Positions 33,877 through 46,640 of a stretch of DNA of 64,000 bases are shown in pieces. A program made the translations under genes and the position numbers. A model generated the notes under the pieces. That model ran no database searches. It was given only the letters and a program-made list of their open reading frames with translations, and was not told the DNA's origin. The DNA comes from Pinus tabuliformis (Eukaryota; Streptophyta; Pinopsida; Pinales; Pinaceae), in NCBI GenBank assembly GCA_031772625.1, contig CM062814.1, forward strand, positions 360,999,750 to 361,063,749, in the 5' to 3' direction. Position 1 is the first letter of the stretch. Each line of letters opens with the position of its first letter.

Positions 33877-34425
33877 AGACCCTTATTCAAATAGTTGAGG
33901 TCCTGCCTTAGCAGTTCCACTGGTTTATCCTCCTCCTTCTCTCAAGTTACACGATTTTTCCTCTTATAGAGGATCAAAATGTGGGCTTATTGTAGCTTGA
34001 AGACTCTGTTCAAATCCCCCAATTTGGCTTTGAGTCTCAGTGTGAGCTGCAAATGTTGAGCTTGCTGCTTGCGGGATTATAGTAGGATTTTTTCCAGTTA
34101 CAACCTAGAATCCTATTGATGCTTGAGACTCTGCTTTTTGTACTATTTCATCTATAAAGGTTATTCTCCCAAGGTTCACTAATCCCTTGGGTTTTGTGGA
34201 TTTTCGAGCGGGATTTTTTTCTTTTTCTATCATTCTATTCCTATTCATTCATAAAAACCAATTCCTATTTAACCTCAAATATTTTGTTGAAAATTGGGCT
34301 AGTAAGCAAGCAGTTTACTTGCTAGGTAGACAGGTTCTTACCTCCCATTTTTAAAACCTAATTATTTTACAACAAGATAAAAAGGAAATCAATTTTGAGC
34401 ACTCTCCCTAACAACGATGCCAAAA
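33877..34425 (-). pseudogene. Element A gag N-terminal end and leader
   Basis: The - strand between element A's 5' LTR and the C insertion. The part nearest 33877 is in the same sense as gag upstream of 19974 but has stops. The remainder is leader. No separate ORF is visible. Confidence 0.5.
34405..34422 (-). other. Primer-binding site of element A
   Basis: On the - strand TGGCATCGTTGTTAGGGA begins three bases after the 5' LTR. It matches the tRNA-Asp-type site of Athila elements (TGGCGCCGTTGCCGGGGA) at about 14 of 18 positions. The mismatches are all transitions, as expected of an old methylated copy. Confidence 0.7.
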
Positions 34426-35789
34426 TGTTGGTGCACTAAGATGTCTTTTTACAGGCAATCTTAATTTCTACATTAATTGTCAACCTGAGGCAAGTCATTT
34501 TATTTCAAGAGTGACAACACTATATATGTAGTGAATACAGAGGTTAACTAATAAAAAATTGTTGCAATTGGTAATTACTATATTCTTCAAACTCAATCCA
34601 ATCAACTCTGAAAGAAGTAATTTTGAAAGAAATTCATAACGCACTCTACAATTATACTTAACCTATCATGGAAGCAAATAGATATCAATACAACTTGTAA
34701 AGAATCACGCTTGGCAATCTTAACTAGAATTGAAGCTAACTCTCTCACTCATGAAAAAGAATTGGAAAAATTAACAACAATGGTAATTGAACAACAAATC
34801 CTAAATAAACATCAAATCCTAATTAAGCAGCAATTCCGAATTGAACAACAATTCCCGATTGAGCAACAATTCCAAATTGAACAACAAATTATACAAGAAT
34901 GACAATCGTATCTGAATAGAAAATGACTGTAGAAGAATAAAGAAATTAATTATATCTCTGAAATCTATGATAAAATTATGTGAATGGAACAACGATCTAA
35001 GCTAGAACTAGCATAACCAATTAAATCAAAATTATCACTCTCATACAACACACAGATCACTCTAAATCTCAAATGAACAAGAAACGTGAACTGAATCTAC
35101 AATCCTTGCAATAAACAAAAGTAATATTAACTTAACATTAACAATCAATCAAGAATGAAATATAAAATATTATGACACAGGTGAAGTAGTAGACCTTCTC
35201 TTGACTAGGCCCTAAGTTGGTAGAAATCTCCGCTAAGAGATACTCAGAATACCAGTATGAATTAAACACAATGTTTTTTCACTAATAGAACTAACCAAGT
35301 TACAACATACATAATAATAGTATTATATGTCAAAAGGAATAATTAAAAACTGTGAAATACTGAACTTCATGCAGTTTTGTCTTTCGACCTTATATATTAC
35401 ATTTAGAAAGTAAATAGATAAAAGTGAATCCTTAGGATCAGGGGATCTTGAGGATTTCGCTATACTTGATCTGATTTTGTCATAAAATAGCCATTGGTTT
35501 TCCCGATCTTCCATTGTCCTACCTTGCCTCTGACGTTGTCGCTTTCCCTTATGAGTTGTTATAGTTCTTTCGATTGGGAAGCTATTGGTCAATTTGTGAC
35601 TTCTGCACATAAAGATAGTACAAATCAGATTTTCTTGCTTAGATTCATATAATTTGCTACTGATTACTTTTACTCAACTTTAGCTATTATTTCCTCTACA
35701 CTTATTCATAAACATAGATAATCATGTGAGGTTGAGTGCTAAATAAAAGGATTACCAAGGCGAAAACATACCTTTTCCATGACCCAACA
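34426..35789 (-). repeat. Element A 5' LTR (1364 bp)
   Basis: Partner of 7273-8681 with the same ends. It has a shorter minisatellite (34790-34895) and a conserved - strand TATATAAG at 35389-35396. Confidence 0.92.
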
Positions 35790-35794
35790 ACCTG
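35790..35794. repeat. Target-site duplication of element A, right copy (ACCTG)
   Basis: Identical to 7268-7272. Removing A and one copy makes the integrase core of relic D continuous in sense. Confidence 0.93.
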
Positions 35795-36358
35795 ATTGAG
35801 AGTTTGTTGAGGCATCATAAGATTGAACACAGGAAGTCAATTTCTTAGCATCCATAGGCCAATGGACAAGTAAATGTTACTAACAAAATATTGGAAGGCA
35901 TTCTGACCAAGTTTGTAAGCAGCAACAAAAAATATTGTGCTGATAGACTAGTGGAGGTCACTTGGGCCTATAATACAACCTAGAAGATAACTAGTTGCTT
36001 CACCCCTTTTGACATGGTCAATGGGAATAAGGCTATGCCCTTGATTGAGTTTGAGTACAACACTTTGAGAATAGTAGCACAGTTGGATTTGGCTGTTAAA
36101 ATGGCACAACAAGAGAGGCTAGTCCAACTCAATGGTTTAGATGAATTTAGGATGCAGGCCTTCCTACAGATAGAAGTTGTTTAAGTACAAAGAAATGTTT
36201 GGCATGACAAAAACATCAAAGAAAAAGTTTTTCAAGGAGATTTGGCTCTTCTCTATAACTCTAGGTTCAATGACTTCAAAGGCGAATTGATGACCAAGTG
36301 GCTAGGCCCATATCTGATAGAAAATTGACATGAAAATGAGGTTGTGAAAATAAGGACC
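35795..36358 (+). pseudogene. Relic D integrase, middle piece
   Basis: Broken + strand frame with LLRHHKIEHRKS, NGQVNVTNKILEGILTKF, a WAYNTT box, FTPFDMVNGNKAMPLIEFEY and KGELMTKWLGPYLIEN. The position where the catalytic Glu is expected reads Asn (NGQVNVTNK). It joins 7272 on the left and 51758 on the right once A and B are set aside. Confidence 0.85.
36354..36358. repeat. Target-site duplication of element B, left copy (GGACC)
   Basis: GGACC directly precedes the TGTTACAC start of the 5' LTR. The same 5-mer is found at 51753-51757. Confidence 0.94.
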
Positions 36359-37412
36359 TGTTACACAAAAATATCGTCACCATGATTATTTGCAGTCAGT
36401 ATGGGTCTATCATTACTTGTACTGTCCTCCTAAGCAAGTCTCAGACCTTAGTTCTTCAAATCAAGCTTTGGAAATGAGAGAAAGACATTAAAAATTAATG
36501 TAACCCTGGTTCCGCACTTTCTCTCATGGTCACCTGTGGTCCCGCACCTTCTGTGTACAAAAACTGCGGACCTGCCCGCTCTGTCCCTAACGGTGTAGGT
36601 GCGGACCCCTGTGAAAGTCAAAAGGCGCAAGTTTTATCTTAAAAAACTCACTTTGGGTTAATTCTAGAGGTTTCTATAAGGAATTTTGACATGGATCGTT
36701 CGCTCTGAGGTGGTTCATGCATCCCAAAAGAGAAGGAGCTAATCCCTTGATGAGAGGAGTTATCCCTTTGAAGGAGGGCTTTATCCCTTTGAAGGAGGAC
36801 CTAGTAACCTCCCTCCATTGCACTATAAATACAGGGATTGGGCTGGTTGCTGGGGAGGTTAGAAGCTGAACAGTTTTGAGGGTAAATGCTAGTGAAATCA
36901 AGACTTCCTAGTTGAGCTTAAGAGGAGAGATCACACATCTTTTTGGCTTCATTAGGGAGTGAGTGAAACTTGTCAAAGTAGAGGAGACTTCTTGCTGGAC
37001 CCTGGGAGGAGCTTGTACAGCGTCAAGGCAAAGGTTGTAAAGTTCTTCTTCTTTTGAATTAATTCAATCAAACTCATTTTTCTCAACAAGTATCTTATGT
37101 TATTTTTTTCATGGACTCCTTGACTTTCATGTTAAATATGTTTTATGCAATTGGCTTTTCAGGTGCTATTTAATTTGTTTTCCTTGTTTGTGTTTGCAAA
37201 TTCGTGAAAAGGAGCTGATTTGGATCAAAGGAGCGAGGGCATCCACAAGCTTGCGTTGGACCTAAGGTAGGCCCTAAAAACACTTGATTGCTATTGTTTA
37301 TCAAAGAATATTTAGAGAAAGATAGTGTCTGGTTGGTTTGCTTGTCACTAGGTCTTCTTTAGATTCTAGGAAGGTCTATCTTGTCCGCAAGATCGACTTA
37401 TTCCGTGTGACA
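36359..37412 (+). repeat. Element B 5' LTR (1054 bp)
   Basis: TGTTACACAAAAATATCG to GTGTGACA. A TATA box lies at 36824-36831. The LTR contains TCCCTTTGAAGGAGG repeats just upstream of the TATA box. Confidence 0.95.
36824..36831 (+). promoter_or_regulatory. TATA box in element B 5' LTR
   Basis: TATAAATA, conserved at 51164-51171 in the 3' LTR. Confidence 0.7.
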
Positions 37413-37415
37413 AAA

Positions 37416-37434
37416 TGGTGACCATACTGGGGAC
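37416..37434 (+). other. Primer-binding site of element B
   Basis: TGGTGACCATACTGGGGAC starts three bases after the LTR. The TGG start and CTGGGGAC end are usual for plant Tat elements. The tRNA was not identified. Confidence 0.6.
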
Positions 37435-39378
37435 TTGATTGTTTTCCTTGTTTCTACTTTGACTTGAGAAACTCATTTTTGTTTCTGTTTTTGGCTTGTT
37501 GTGTGTAAAAGTGGGTAGAGTTTGTAGATCCAGGGTTATTTTTCATTTTTCATAGCTTTGGGAGAGGACCTCACCCTAGCCGTTTAACACAGTGCGTACC
37601 TACCTGCAGCTTGGCTTTTAGCACAGAGCGGGACCACACCTGTGCCAACTGAGGGCCTGCGGATCCTGTCAAAATTTTGAAAACCCTAAGATTTCCTCTG
37701 TTAGTCAGCTTAGTTTGTCTTTAGAAATTGTTATCCACTGCCCAGACCTGCATATAGCTTGTCAGAAGCTTTCCTTGGATTGATTTCATTAGTGTTAGGG
37801 TTTTAGGTGAAATTCCTAGGAGTTTTGCTTGTTGGGTTTGTTTTTCATTTTGGTTGTATAGTGGCTCTGAGCTTAGAAGATGTAGGGACTTCAGATCACC
37901 TTAGTGTCTACTAGCTTTCTTATGAGTCTGTCCATTTATGAAATCTCCCCTTGTTTGAGGAATCCGCTTTGAGTTTTCTCTTTACAAAACTTCGAAAAGC
38001 TTGTGTTTCAGTGTTTGGATTTTCATTTTGAAAAGAAAACGAGATTGGTTGTTCTTGACTTATTTGTGATTCTGCATAAATTGGTCCTTAGCTTATATCT
38101 AGCTAAGTAAAACATCCTTAAACAAGACTTTTAGTAGGCTTTGACTCCAAATAGGTTTTTATAATTTGTAGATCTCAAAGTTAGTCATTTTCATTAGTTT
38201 TGAGTGTTTTATAAAAAATATAAAAAAATCTCTTTTGAAAAAAGTTTGTTTTTTGTAGTGATTGAGTGTTTTGAAACGAAAAAGGGAAATTTTTGTGAAA
38301 TAACTAGTTGTCTCGTTTTGAGTGCTTTGGAAAGGAAAAGCTCTTCTTTTAATTTGTTTAATTGAGAAAGATTTGTGTTTACAAAGTATTTGCATTCTCA
38401 AACTCTTTCTTAGTTTAGAAGTTCATCAAAGAGAAAAAAGATTGTTTAGATCATCTTAGGTGCATTTTTAGTGATTTTGAGTCGAGTCTTCATACCACGA
38501 GTTTCATCTCCGCACCTTTGGACTTAAACAAAAACCACTAAAATTAATGCTTAAAGTAAAATTCACCTAGTAACATTTTTATTTCTAGGGCTACGATACA
38601 CCAACTTAGCTTAGGCTAGTGTCTTGGGGTAGGAGAGTAATTAACTCTCCAAGACAGTAAAAACAAACAAGTAGTTGTATCTTGTGGTAGGGAAGAAATC
38701 CAATTGTTGCATTTATGCTCTAGGAAATCTCCTCTTAAAGGAGAAGCACGAGATCGTGTCCGAACCAGTGTGGGAATCAATCCTTCCTCATTGGGAACGA
38801 TGCCAGATATTCACGTATTAAAAACGGTAAAGCTCGGATTAACCATTATCGAGGAGCCTGGGGTCACTTGTTGGTAAACCTTGGATTATGTCAAGGAGCC
38901 TTCAAGGGGATTGAGCTTGCTACTCCGCCCTTGCATGCGTATCGGATCGTAGACTGTTCCCCCAGATGTATTTGTCTCAGTTGGTAACCTTAGTGGCCAT
39001 ATTCTTTAGGACTCTTCCTGAGGTGACAGTGGTGGGAAGATCCCACTGTACCTATATGAGACGTTGGCTAGACTCACTTGGATTTCCTGGGGGGTTCTCT
39101 TCACTCGAGATGATTAAGTGGAGGAACTTGTGCCAGTCTATTCATTAAGCAGGTTTCCGAGGTAACTGTTCCAACCGCCATTTCTGTATTGAACTCTGCG
39201 ACGTTGGATTTCATCACCAACTAGTGTTTTCAGTCCGAAAAGTTAATGTTTGTGTGTGTTTGATCTCCTAGATTCTTTAGGTGTGTGATTCAAATTTGTT
39301 TGGTTCTTTAGAGACTTTAGGTGCATTTTATTGAGGTTTTACTTTGTTTGCGTGTGAAGTAGTTAAAAGTTTTCAACT
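37435..39378 (+). other. Element B untranslated leader
   Basis: About 1.9 kb without a supported ORF. It is T-rich, with loose repeats around TTTTGAAAA near 38000-38400. Such long leaders are common in Tat elements. Confidence 0.6.
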
Positions 39379-42300
39379 GTGGCTGAATTACCAAGACAGT
39401 CCCGTAGACTTCGGGGCCAGTCTCCTGAGTTTGTAAACGTGGCTAAGTTACTGAGGAAGTCCCGCAGATTTTGGGGCCAACCTCTTGAGGAAGTACCGAG
39501 CCAAATTGAAGGCTTAAAAGTCCTCGTAACTCCTAGAGACAGTAGAGTTGGGTCACCGGAAGAAGGAGAATCTTCTTTGATAATACATCTTGATTTTCAA
39601 CCATTAGTAGCAGATTATAATCCACAGTCAGTGTCTGTTTCCGAAATTGCTAGTAGCTTTTCATCTACTAGTGATATAGGTGAAGAACCCAAAATATCTG
39701 ACCCTGAAAGTGAATTTGCTGCTACTCCGACATCGGGGTTTATTTCTTCAACTTTTAGTGGTCCTGGTTCACCTAGGGTAGAACGAGTAATCACCCAAGA
39801 TCTTCATTTTGGACTTATTGCTATTGAATAACTTGCTCCGGAAGAAGAAGTAGGCATCCCTATCCCTGAAAATAAACCTGTTATTGAACTAAGGGAGCGT
39901 GAATCAATTTTTTATAGTCCAACTAGGAGTAGTTCTTGGTATCTTTCTTTGACTAATTTTCTAGAAAACTCAAGGTTAAGTTTTTCACCACGTCGTGCTC
40001 CTTATCACCCAGCACCTAGAGGTTTTTATACTCCCGTCAATATGGCAGGAGAGTCATCCATGTTTACTCAATCGCCCGAATATTTTTTGTACGGCGGTCC
40101 TTCTGTTCCCTCCGAGTATCAATCACTTTCTGTTACTTTTTCGGGAGCATCTCCTCAACCCATTGAGCAAGGGTTATTAACTGGAAACAATGGTACTAAG
40201 CCATTGATCATAGAAGACATTCTTATGATGTAAATTTCTATTCCCAATCCTCAACCTCAAGGTGGCCAGTTACCACCTGGGGGGCAACCTCAATTAACGC
40301 CTAGGGGGCAACCTCAAGGTACACAATTTGCATTTGGGGGGCAAACTCAAGGACAGTACATACTTATGGGACAGTACGTTCCTCAAGGTCAACCCCAGAC
40401 TCAATATGTACCCCAAGGTCAACAACAGTATCAATTTATACCTCAAGGTCAACCCCAGTATCAGTATGTGCCTCAAGGGTATCAACCCCAAGGTCAATAC
40501 TAGAACCAAGGTTTCCAACCACCCCAAGGTCAAACGTTTGTTCAAGGAACGGGAAATGTACCTTTCAATTATCAATCCTACCCTCAACCTGGTTATGGTC
40601 CTCAGTATTCTCAACCAGTTATGGGTCAGTACCCCAAAATGAATATAGTGTGGGATCCATCGCAAACCCAACAGGTGTTGCAGCCAAGTGTACAGTTCTC
40701 ATCTCAAACTGGACAACCCTTAGTTTCTGGTACACCCTAGCAACCAGTCCAGTCTAACATTCAAACTTCTGTACCTTCGGTAGTTTCTCAGCCTGGGCCT
40801 AGTACACCTCATACTCTGCCTCAAACGACTACTACAACTGCCGCAACATATGTTCAATCTACCCCACCTACTTTTCGAGTATCGACAACTCCGGTTTCTA
40901 TTGTTCCTGTATCTACTCCTCATACATCTTTACCATTGTTTGGATCTACGATTCAAACTTCGGTTCAGATGCCTGTAGGAAAACGTGGTTTAAGTACGGT
41001 TGTCACAAGTCAACCACAATTCACCTATCAATCGTACCAAGGACAGTACCAATTCGGTCCTGTTGTCCAGTAGCTAGTCTATCAGTATCAACCGTATCCT
41101 AGGTACACTCATCAACAACCTCAACAACCCCAGTACGGTCCGGTTAATTCTAGTTTTCCGGGAGGATACAATATCCCGAACGCCATTCACATTCCTAGTT
41201 ATCCTGGATATCCTCCTCCTGGGGCTGGTCTCATGACCCAAAGTTTTAGGGATCTTAATTGGCAGTTACCATTTATCGCAACTTTGGACTTACATGACTT
41301 GTCACGCCTAACGAACGATCCCATTAATTATCTTTTGTTTTGGCCGCCAATGCCGAATAAGTTGCCCAGTGACATTCCCAAGTTCGAAGGTAAATCAAGA
41401 GAGGACCCGTCGAACCATGTGATGACTTACCACCTTTGGTGTGCATCTAACTCCATCACAGATGATTCAATCCATCTTAGACTTTTCCAGTGCACTCTAT
41501 TTGGTCTTGCGGCCCAGTGGTACATTGAGTTATCGCGAGGCATTTTTTATAATTTTAGTCAGTTAGGTACCTCGTTTTTAACTCATTTTCAGTTGCCAGT
41601 CAGATATGACAATGGCACGGAATTGTTAACTTCGCTAAAACAATCGACATCCACTTACATTTCAAACCATATTCATGAGTGGAGACATTGACGTCGTTTA
41701 GTGACGGTATTTATTCTGGATCAAATCTTGGCTGAGTGGTTTGTAAAATATTTGTTGCCAAAGATCACTGAAGATGTTGCTAAAGCTAGAGTTGTTACTG
41801 AGGAGCAAGTCATTTCTCAAGCACAGTACCTTGACTTGGTCTATACTCAGTCGGGTACGTTACACAAAAAAATCCCCGATCTTCCCAAGCAAAATCAAAT
41901 CGCTGCAGCTCCTTCGGGATCTCATGCCACCGATGGTATGATTGGCACGATTAACACTAAAAGTAAGAAGAAGTATTCCAAGAATTCTTCTCCCATTATA
42001 ACCTTGCCTGATTCCCCAACAGGAGATTCTTCTGTAGAGATTTCCGTCGATATTCACGTTGTAGAGTCATCTACAGCCAAATCAAAATCCGGTGGGAAGA
42101 AGAAAGGAAAGAAGAAGAATAAAAAGGACAAAAGTTCAAAGGAGAAACCTGAAAAGGCGGAATCTAATGATGAAAAGCGCAAACCTCGTTATCCTTGTCT
42201 CATTTGTGAAGATGAACATTTTACAAGAGACTGCCCTCATCGCGCAAAGGTTGTGAAAATTGTCAAGGGTTCCCAAACTCCTGCTGTTTTGAAGGATTTT

Positions 42301-42708
42301 TTTCCGGCTCAAGACAGTAAGATGATATGTTCATCCTCGAGTGCCAATGAAGAGCCCATACTGATGATGTCCCATGTTAGGATTGCGAATCGATCACCAG
42401 ATTATGGTAGTAAGAGTCCTGTTGATGGTAAAGAAGCATAATCTTCTCATTCTAATCCATCAACCTCAGCTCCCGATTCCGATCCACTACAAATTGAGAA
42501 ACCTAATCCAGACTTGGTAATCAAACTGCCCACCAAGAGTATACTTCGAAAGTCATCTTTCAATCCACATGCGAGAGAAGCTCAGAATTATAACATTGTT
42601 GAGGATTTAGATGTTTCACCCTCAACAATGTCAGCTTTGGAAGTGCTGCAATCATGCCCAGCACAACGTAAATTACTTTTGTCGGTTATAGGAGTTGTTG
42701 ATGTTTAG
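39379..42708 (+). pseudogene. Element B gag
   Basis: One reading frame interrupted by eight stops (39829, 40231, 40501, 40738, 41071, 41689, 42439, 42706). The N-terminal part begins at a GTG (GTGGCTGAA), perhaps a mutated ATG. A Gln/Pro-rich region with repeats of YVPQGQ and related words spans about 40240-40530. The capsid domain (41233-41691) has PKFEGKSREDPSNHVMTYHL, FGLAAQWYIEL and LTHFQLPVRY. A Lys-rich stretch precedes the zinc knuckle CLICEDEHFTRDC (42195-42233). Gag packages the RNA. The stops fit Gln or Arg codons in their context. Confidence 0.88.
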
Positions 42709-45300
42709 GACCTGAACCTAATAATTTTCAATCTAGAAAATAGTACACCGCGGCTGCCTCATCAAATGGCTTTCCAGATTCCAGTGATAGTAAAAAACAT
42801 GCCTATTCATCGGACTATAATTGATGAGGGAGCCTCAACGTGTATTATGTTGATACAGTGTTGGAGATCGCTTGGTTTTCCTTCGCTAAATCAATCCCCG
42901 ACAATTCTAAAGGCCTTTGATGGTCGTGGGTTTCATCCTTTTGGAATTCTACAGGATTTTCCTATAGGGGTTGAAGGAAAAACTGTTAGTCTAGATGTGG
43001 AGGTGGTTGATGCCCCTCTAGATTACAACCTTCTTTTGGGTCGAAGTTGGTCTTACGCTATGATAGCGGTCGTTTCATTGGGCTTTCGAGTAATAAAGTT
43101 TCCACACAATGGAAAGATCGTAAGAATAGACCAGCTGGCTTACTTTTCATCTGACCCAACCTCTTCGGAGAGTATTCAGCATGTTGGTAAAACGAATATC
43201 CCATATAAGGATGTTGGAGTAGGATTAGTTAAAGATGCCGATTTACTGGAAAATTTTCCTTTTCCTCCAATCAACGCATCATCTTCATTTGAAACCATTC
43301 ATATGATTACATCAGACACCATTATTTATGATCATCCTTGGATCGTCCCTTCTGAATCTGAGATAGACTCGTTTGGTAATGCCATGCCTTTGAGTCCCTA
43401 TGAAATTGCCTATGAAGCCGTGCAGTCTTTTGCCGACCCATGTTCAACCGAAAATGACTTAATGAATGTGGTCCGTGAGGAATCACTTTTCACATCAACC
43501 TCGGATTTAACTACGTTTTCTGAACTTGTTCACTCTAATGAGCAAATTCGTGAAATCCTATGTGTAGATGATTTACCATGGGAAGATCTCCATCACAGAT
43601 CTTCATTTTTACCTGAGGATGATCGTTTTGAAAATGATTTCTCATCAATTTTTATAGCTAAATATGTCAAGGAACCTCAGAATCCAATGAAACATCCCGA
43701 TTCAGAGTTAAATTTGGGAACCATCTCTCGAACTATTCCTATTGACATTTTGGTTAAGCCTAGAATTGTTGAGAACATTCATATAGGTGCCTCGTGTACA
43801 GATGACGAAATTCAATTATATAAGGCCCTATTTCAACAATTCCGTGACGTGTTTGCCTGTTCCTATGAGGAAATGCCAGGAATTGATCCCGCAATTGTTG
43901 TTCATGAAATCAAGACTTACCCGAATGCAAAACCCATCCGGAAATGTTTGCGTCAGATTCACCCACGAAAAGCTGCTATAATTAAAGCAGAAGTTGAACA
44001 ATTATTGAAAGAAGGTTTCATTTATTCGATCCCGTTAACGGATTGGGTATCGAATATTGTTCCATTTAACAAAAAGCAGGGAACAATAAGAATATGCATC
44101 GACTATAGGGACATTAATCGAGCCTGTCCAAAGGAAAATTACCCAACTCCCTATATCGATCAAATCATTGATGATTGTTCCGGCAGCGAAATATTCTCCT
44201 TTCTGGACGGTTTTTCCGGATACAATCAAATCAACATTCTACCTGCCGATCAACCAAAAACGGCTTTCATTTGTCCATGGGGGACATTTTCTTACTGAAA
44301 GTTACCTTTTGGGCTTAAATATGCTAGAGAAACTTTTCAAAGGGCGATGTCTTATGCGTTTCATGATATCAAGCACATTGTGCAACCCTATCTCGATGAC
44401 TTGCCTTCTCATTCATTACATCGAGCTGATCACCTCGTCCATTTACGAGCAATCTTTATGAGGTGTAGGCATTATCGTATTCGGTTGAACCCACACAAAT
44501 GTGTCTTCTGTATAGAAACAGGTCGATTACTGGGTTTTGTAGTTTCGAAAGCTGGCATTCGTGTTGATCCGTCAAAGGTCGAAGCTATCATCAAATTGCC
44601 TCCTCCTTCGAGTCTTCACCAACTCCAAAGTTTCCAGGGGAAAGCAAACTTTTTAAGACGATTCATTCCTAACTACGCCGAGGTTACAAAGGGTTTTACT
44701 CGGTTGTTGAAACAAAACACTCAATTCTATTGGGATAAGATAGCTCAGAAATCTTTTGATGCACTCAAACACGCATTGACCCATGCACCGTTGTTGCATC
44801 CTCCCAACTACAACCAGGATTACTTCTTGTATCTCGCCGCCTCTCATTCCACCATTGGAATGGTCTTAGTTCAGGAAGATAAATCAGGAACTGAACATGT
44901 GATATATTACCTTAGTCGAACTTTAAATCCAACTGAGCTAAAATACTCATTTGTGGAGAAATTGGCATTGGCAGCCATTCAAGCTGTCCAACATTTTCGT
45001 CACTACATTCTACTACGTAAAACTACTGTAATTTCGGATTGCAACCCTATGATCTACATTTTGACCAAGCAATTGCTAGGTGGCAAGTACTCTAAATGGA
45101 TTGTTATCCTGCAAGAGTTCGACTTGGAATTTGAGAAATCTAAGTCTAAGAAATCTTTAGTTTTTGCTGAGTTAATGTGTGACTTCCCGCGTGCTGACAT
45201 AGAAACTGTGGCAGAGGAGCCCATTGCGGATGAATCCTTGTTTCTAATCAGCACTTTAGATCCATGGTATGGGGATATCATCGTTTATCTCCAAACCCAA
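42709..45300 (+). pseudogene. Element B protease, reverse transcriptase and RNase H
   Basis: Protease active site IIDEGAST (Asp codon 42823), the D-E-G form seen in Tat/Ogre-type elements. RT has CLRQIHPRKAAIIKAEVEQL, RICIDYRDINRACPKENYP, FSGYNQINILPADQPKTAF and the active site YLDD (44389-44400). A TGA at 44296 precedes KLPFGLK. The RT-linked RNase H starts YFLYLAASHSTIGMVLVQ; its usual first Asp is absent, as in element C. It continues through YLSRTLNPTELKYSFVEKL and ISDCNPMIYILTK. Confidence 0.9.
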
Positions 45301-46508
45301 TCCTTTCGGCCAGAAATTTCAAGGTCAGAACGTCGAAAAATTCGATTCCAGTCCCAACAATTCAGGATTATTGGACATACTCTTTATCGCTGTGGGGCGG
45401 ATTCTATTTTTCGACGTTTCTTAACTCACGAGGAAGCTGAAAGGGTTATAAATTACTGTCACTCTGGAGCGTGTGGCGGTCATATGTCTAGGTTTGCCAC
45501 AGCCCAAAAGATATTGCGCGTTGGCTACTTCTGGTCGTCTTTATTTAAAGATTGTACAACGGCGGTCCGAAAATGCCACAACTGTAGATTTTTTATCGTA
45601 AAATGCGCACTCCACCTGCTCCTCTCCACCCTATAATTTCCGTTGGTCCTTTTGCCAAATGGGGTATCGATTTTATTACATGTAACCCTCACTCGGCCGG
45701 GGGGCATGTGTATATCATCCTTGCGGTAGATTATTTTACTAAGTGGGCCGAGGTGATGCCTACATTTGAGGCAAACGTAAAGACAACTGCAATTTTTGGG
45801 TTCAATCATATAATTGCTAGGTTTGGTGTCCCACAAGCGATAATCACTGATCATGGGTGCCATTTTCGAAACGTTATGATGACCGGACTTACAGGCCAGC
45901 TTGGTTTACGTCACGATAGTTCAACCCCTTATTATCCACAAGCGAATGGTCTGGTTGAATCCATCAACAAAGCTTTAGTTATCATGATCCGATGAATCAT
46001 TGGGATTCATCGTTCGAATTGGCACAACATGTTATTTTCAGCGCTTTGGGCATACCGAACTTCAGTAAAAACATCAACAGGGTTCACTCCTTTCCAACTA
46101 GTCTATGGTTTGGAAGTCGTGTTACCCATTGAATGCGAAATCCCGTCACTGCAAATGGCCATTGAGTTACTTCCAGCCACTTCCGAAGAGGAAAAGTATT
46201 TGTTATACTTGGCTCAATTAGATGAGAATCGACGTGATGCTGCATTGGCAATCGAGACTCATGCAAAATGAATGAAAGCTCAGTATGATCGAAATGTGAC
46301 CCCTCAAAATTTTTCGGAAGGAGATCTAGTCTTAGTTTATGATCAAGCTAATGATAAATTAGGCGCTGGAAAATTCGTTCCTATGTGGCATGGTCCCTAT
46401 GTTGTCAAGCGAAAGCTAGCCAAAGGGGCTTATGAATTGGTATACTTTTATGGGGACTCTTTGGGTAAACCAAGAAATGGCCTTTACTTGAAGAGGTATT
46501 ATGCTTAA
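45301..46508 (+). pseudogene. Element B integrase
   Basis: Zinc-binding region CHSGACGGHMSRFA and KCHNCRFF, then a frameshift near 45590. The core has Asp 45669 (GIDFIT), Asp 45849 (ITDHGC) and Glu 45957 (GLVESINK), with D-35-E spacing. Stops lie at 45993 and 46269. The C-terminal domain (46272-46508) has FSEGDLVLVYDQAND, WHGPYVVKRKL and NGLYLKRYYA before a TAA. Confidence 0.9.
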
Positions 46509-46640
46509 AAGAATGGGTATGGAGATTTCGTTAGGATAGTTTTTTCTTTCTAGCTGGTGTGTTTTAGTTTAAACAGTGTGCTTAGCTTAGAGAGTGTTTT
46601 TTTTGTCATTATTCCTACTCATCTTGGTTTTATTCTTGAT

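Larger units (their letters stand above)
7273..35789 (-). mobile_element. Element A: Athila-like LTR retrotransposon, split by element C
   Basis: Two LTRs of the same orientation (7273-8681 and 34426-35789) begin TGTTGGTGCA and end GACCCAACA. They are bounded by the 5-bp duplication ACCTG. Coding sequence runs on the - strand, so the 5' LTR is the right one. Order on the - strand: LTR, primer-binding site, gag, protease, RT-RNase H, integrase, palindromic tandem array, accessory ORF, LTR. The element spans 28.5 kb, of which 13.9 kb is the later insertion C. LTR divergence of roughly 15% by eye makes it the oldest datable insertion here. All genes carry stops and frameshifts. Confidence 0.93.

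Noticed and set aside
40294..40671. Leucine-rich - strand ORF resembling a membrane repeat protein
   Set aside because: It is the antisense shadow of the Gln/Pro repeat region of element B's gag.
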